Assembly: GCA_030590585.1 (NCBI GenBank)
Contig: JAUUYD010000201.1
Coordinates: 1 to 5,361 of the forward strand
Direction: 5' to 3'
Length of the DNA stretch: 5,361 nt
Source of the DNA: Spirochaeta sp.
GTDB lineage: Bacteria > Spirochaetota > Spirochaetia > Spirochaetales_E > Spirochaetaceae_B
A program made the position numbers and the translations under genes. Shown in pieces: positions 4,307-5,361 of this stretch; position 1 is the first letter of the stretch, and every line of letters begins with the position of its first letter. Below the pieces are notes generated by a model. That model did not search any database and was not told where the DNA came from. It saw only the letters and a program-made list of their open reading frames with translations.

Positions 4307-5361
4307 TTAATCCTCAATTCCAAGCTTCATAAGCTGTTCTTCTTCTTCTTTTTTCACTTTGAACTCGCTGAGCATCTTCATGGTGTCGCTTATGATGCTT
4401 CTGAGGTTTTTAAGATTGAGGCCGGAGCTCCTCATGCTGCTCCTGAGCTCCTGAGGCACTTCTTTCGATTGAAAATAACCATCCAGTCCGGTGAGCTTTC
4501 GATGAATGATTTTTAATTCGTTCAAATTCCTGCTGATATACTCCATGAGGCGGTCAGTATCGGCAGCCTCGGCTTTTTTTCGAGGTGCAGAATTAATATC
4601 TTGAAGATCCTGCAGTAACCTGGCCTTCCTCATGGTGAGGTCGGAAAAACCGGTAAAATTCAATGCTTCCTTTTTGAGTGAACCGGTAACCGGATTGCTC
4701 ATGGTTACTTCATATATGATGCTGCTGTCTGATTTACTGAAGAGTGACGAGATGATTTTAGACAAACGTTCACCAATACTTCTTTTCCTTTCCTGCAGAT
4801 ATCGGGAGTTTTCATTCAACTTGAGCAGTGTCGATCGTATTGATTCTCCGGTTCGCGACATGCGATCAAGGACACGCAGCAGAGCGGCTTTATCATCTGC
4901 GCCGGTTTTTTGCTTTCTTTTTTTTGCCTGATGACTCACCTTCAAATTTTCCAGGGTTTGAAATCTCAGCTTCTCTGCGGCAAGTCCGTAGTCTTCTTCG
5001 AGCAGTTCATTGATGAGATCTTTATACCAGCCGGAACCTCTCATGTTATGAGTAAATTCGAACTTGACATTGTCCAGTATTGAAATTGGTTTTCGCCGGT
5101 ACTGTTCCACATTGATGTTCATTTTGTTTGTCAGCTTTTCCCTGACATTAATTTTGTACCTCTCCCGGAGAAAGGCAGTAATTATTTTCAGTTCCGCCTT
5201 GATGTTGTTTGTAATTTTTCCCAGGTTTGAGACCGAACTCAAGAGAATTTTTCCGGCCATCGGGTCGTTCATCTGAGAGACACGTGTCATGATATCAGCC
5301 ATGGATCTTGTAATCTGGTAGGAGGACGTGGCTGATAAAGCTGTCCAGCGGATGTAATTCA
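4307..5361 (-). CDS. Hypothetical helical, coiled-coil-like protein, start at or beyond window edge
   Basis: I do not recognise this protein. It is highly charged, rich in Lys, Arg, Glu and Leu, with long predicted helices (for example the ELKIIHRKL region and the C-terminal KVKKEEEEQLMKLG) and no membrane segment. A segment near 4640-4740 (SIIYEVTMSNPVTGSL, then LNFTGFSDLTM) is less helical and may be a small beta element. An ATG at 5302 is possible, but no Shine-Dalgarno precedes it, and the frame continues upstream (NYIRWTALSATSSYQ...) to the window end, where the last codon is cut as NTG. The real start may therefore be that codon or lie outside. It is the first visible gene of the operon with the phosphatase lipoprotein, suggesting a shared process. 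It looks cytoplasmic as seen, while its partner is exported. Confidence 0.75.
   Translation of the reverse strand, partial: NYIRWTALSATSSYQITRSMADIMTRVSQMNDPMAGKILLSSVSNLGKITNNIKAELKIITAFLRERYKINVREKLTNKMNINVEQYRRKPISILDNVKFEFTHNMRGSGWYKDLINELLEEDYGLAAEKLRFQTLENLKVSHQAKKRKQKTGADDKAALLRVLDRMSRTGESIRSTLLKLNENSRYLQERKRSIGERLSKIISSLFSKSDSSIIYEVTMSNPVTGSLKKEALNFTGFSDLTMRKARLLQDLQDINSAPRKKAEAADTDRLMEYISRNLNELKIIHRKLTGLDGYFQSKEVPQELRSSMRSSGLNLKNLRSIISDTMKMLSEFKVKKEEEEQLMKLGIED

Noticed and set aside
3454..4323. TTG at 4323 as the phosphatase start
   Set aside because: It would add eight residues before a normal signal peptide and lies within the upstream gene; ATG 4299 gives a standard lipoprotein N-terminus.
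1..5361. CRISPR array, tRNA or riboswitch
   Set aside because: No regularly spaced repeats, cloverleaf-like sequence or known aptamer core was seen.

Overview
The window comes from a bacterial chromosome of moderate GC content. It is probably a diderm, because one gene encodes an exported lipoprotein-like phosphatase. A spirochaete-like source is a weak guess from gene style and GC-rich intergenic hairpins; no rRNA or other phylogenetic marker is present. No tRNA, rRNA, CRISPR array or intact mobile element is visible.

Layout. (1) 1-1097 (+): the 3' part of a fused aromatic amino acid gene, with the C-terminal end of a type I-beta DAHP synthase joined to a complete prephenate dehydratase and its ACT domain. 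(2) 1098-1326: an intergenic stretch with three successive GC-rich hairpins and a small inverted repeat. (3) 1327-1896 (+): a doubtful 50-codon ORF, an intact Phd/RelB-like antitoxin gene, and a RelE/ParE-family toxin gene broken by an apparent one-base insertion. (4) 1897-2341: a decayed-looking stretch with two small doubtful ORFs, one on each strand. (5) 2342-3116 (-): an intact TacAT-type toxin-antitoxin pair (ribbon-helix-helix DUF1778 antitoxin, then GNAT acetyltransferase toxin), with a candidate operator upstream. (6) 3117-3453: an intergenic stretch with a 14-bp palindrome and a GC hairpin. (7) 3454-5361 (-): a two-gene operon in which an unrecognised long helical protein is followed, 7 nt later, by a lipoprotein-type tyrosine phosphatase of the PtpB-like family with the HCxAGKDRxG loop.

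The aromatic gene is housekeeping metabolism: entry to the shikimate pathway fused to the phenylalanine-branch dehydratase. Between it and the phosphatase operon lies about 2 kb of accessory DNA holding two unrelated toxin-antitoxin modules that converge on each other, one apparently disarmed and one intact. This looks like a small insertion and decay hotspot. I see no clearly new multi-gene system. The least explained items are the helical protein/phosphatase pair, the DAHP synthase-prephenate dehydratase fusion, and the antitoxin left beside a frameshifted toxin.
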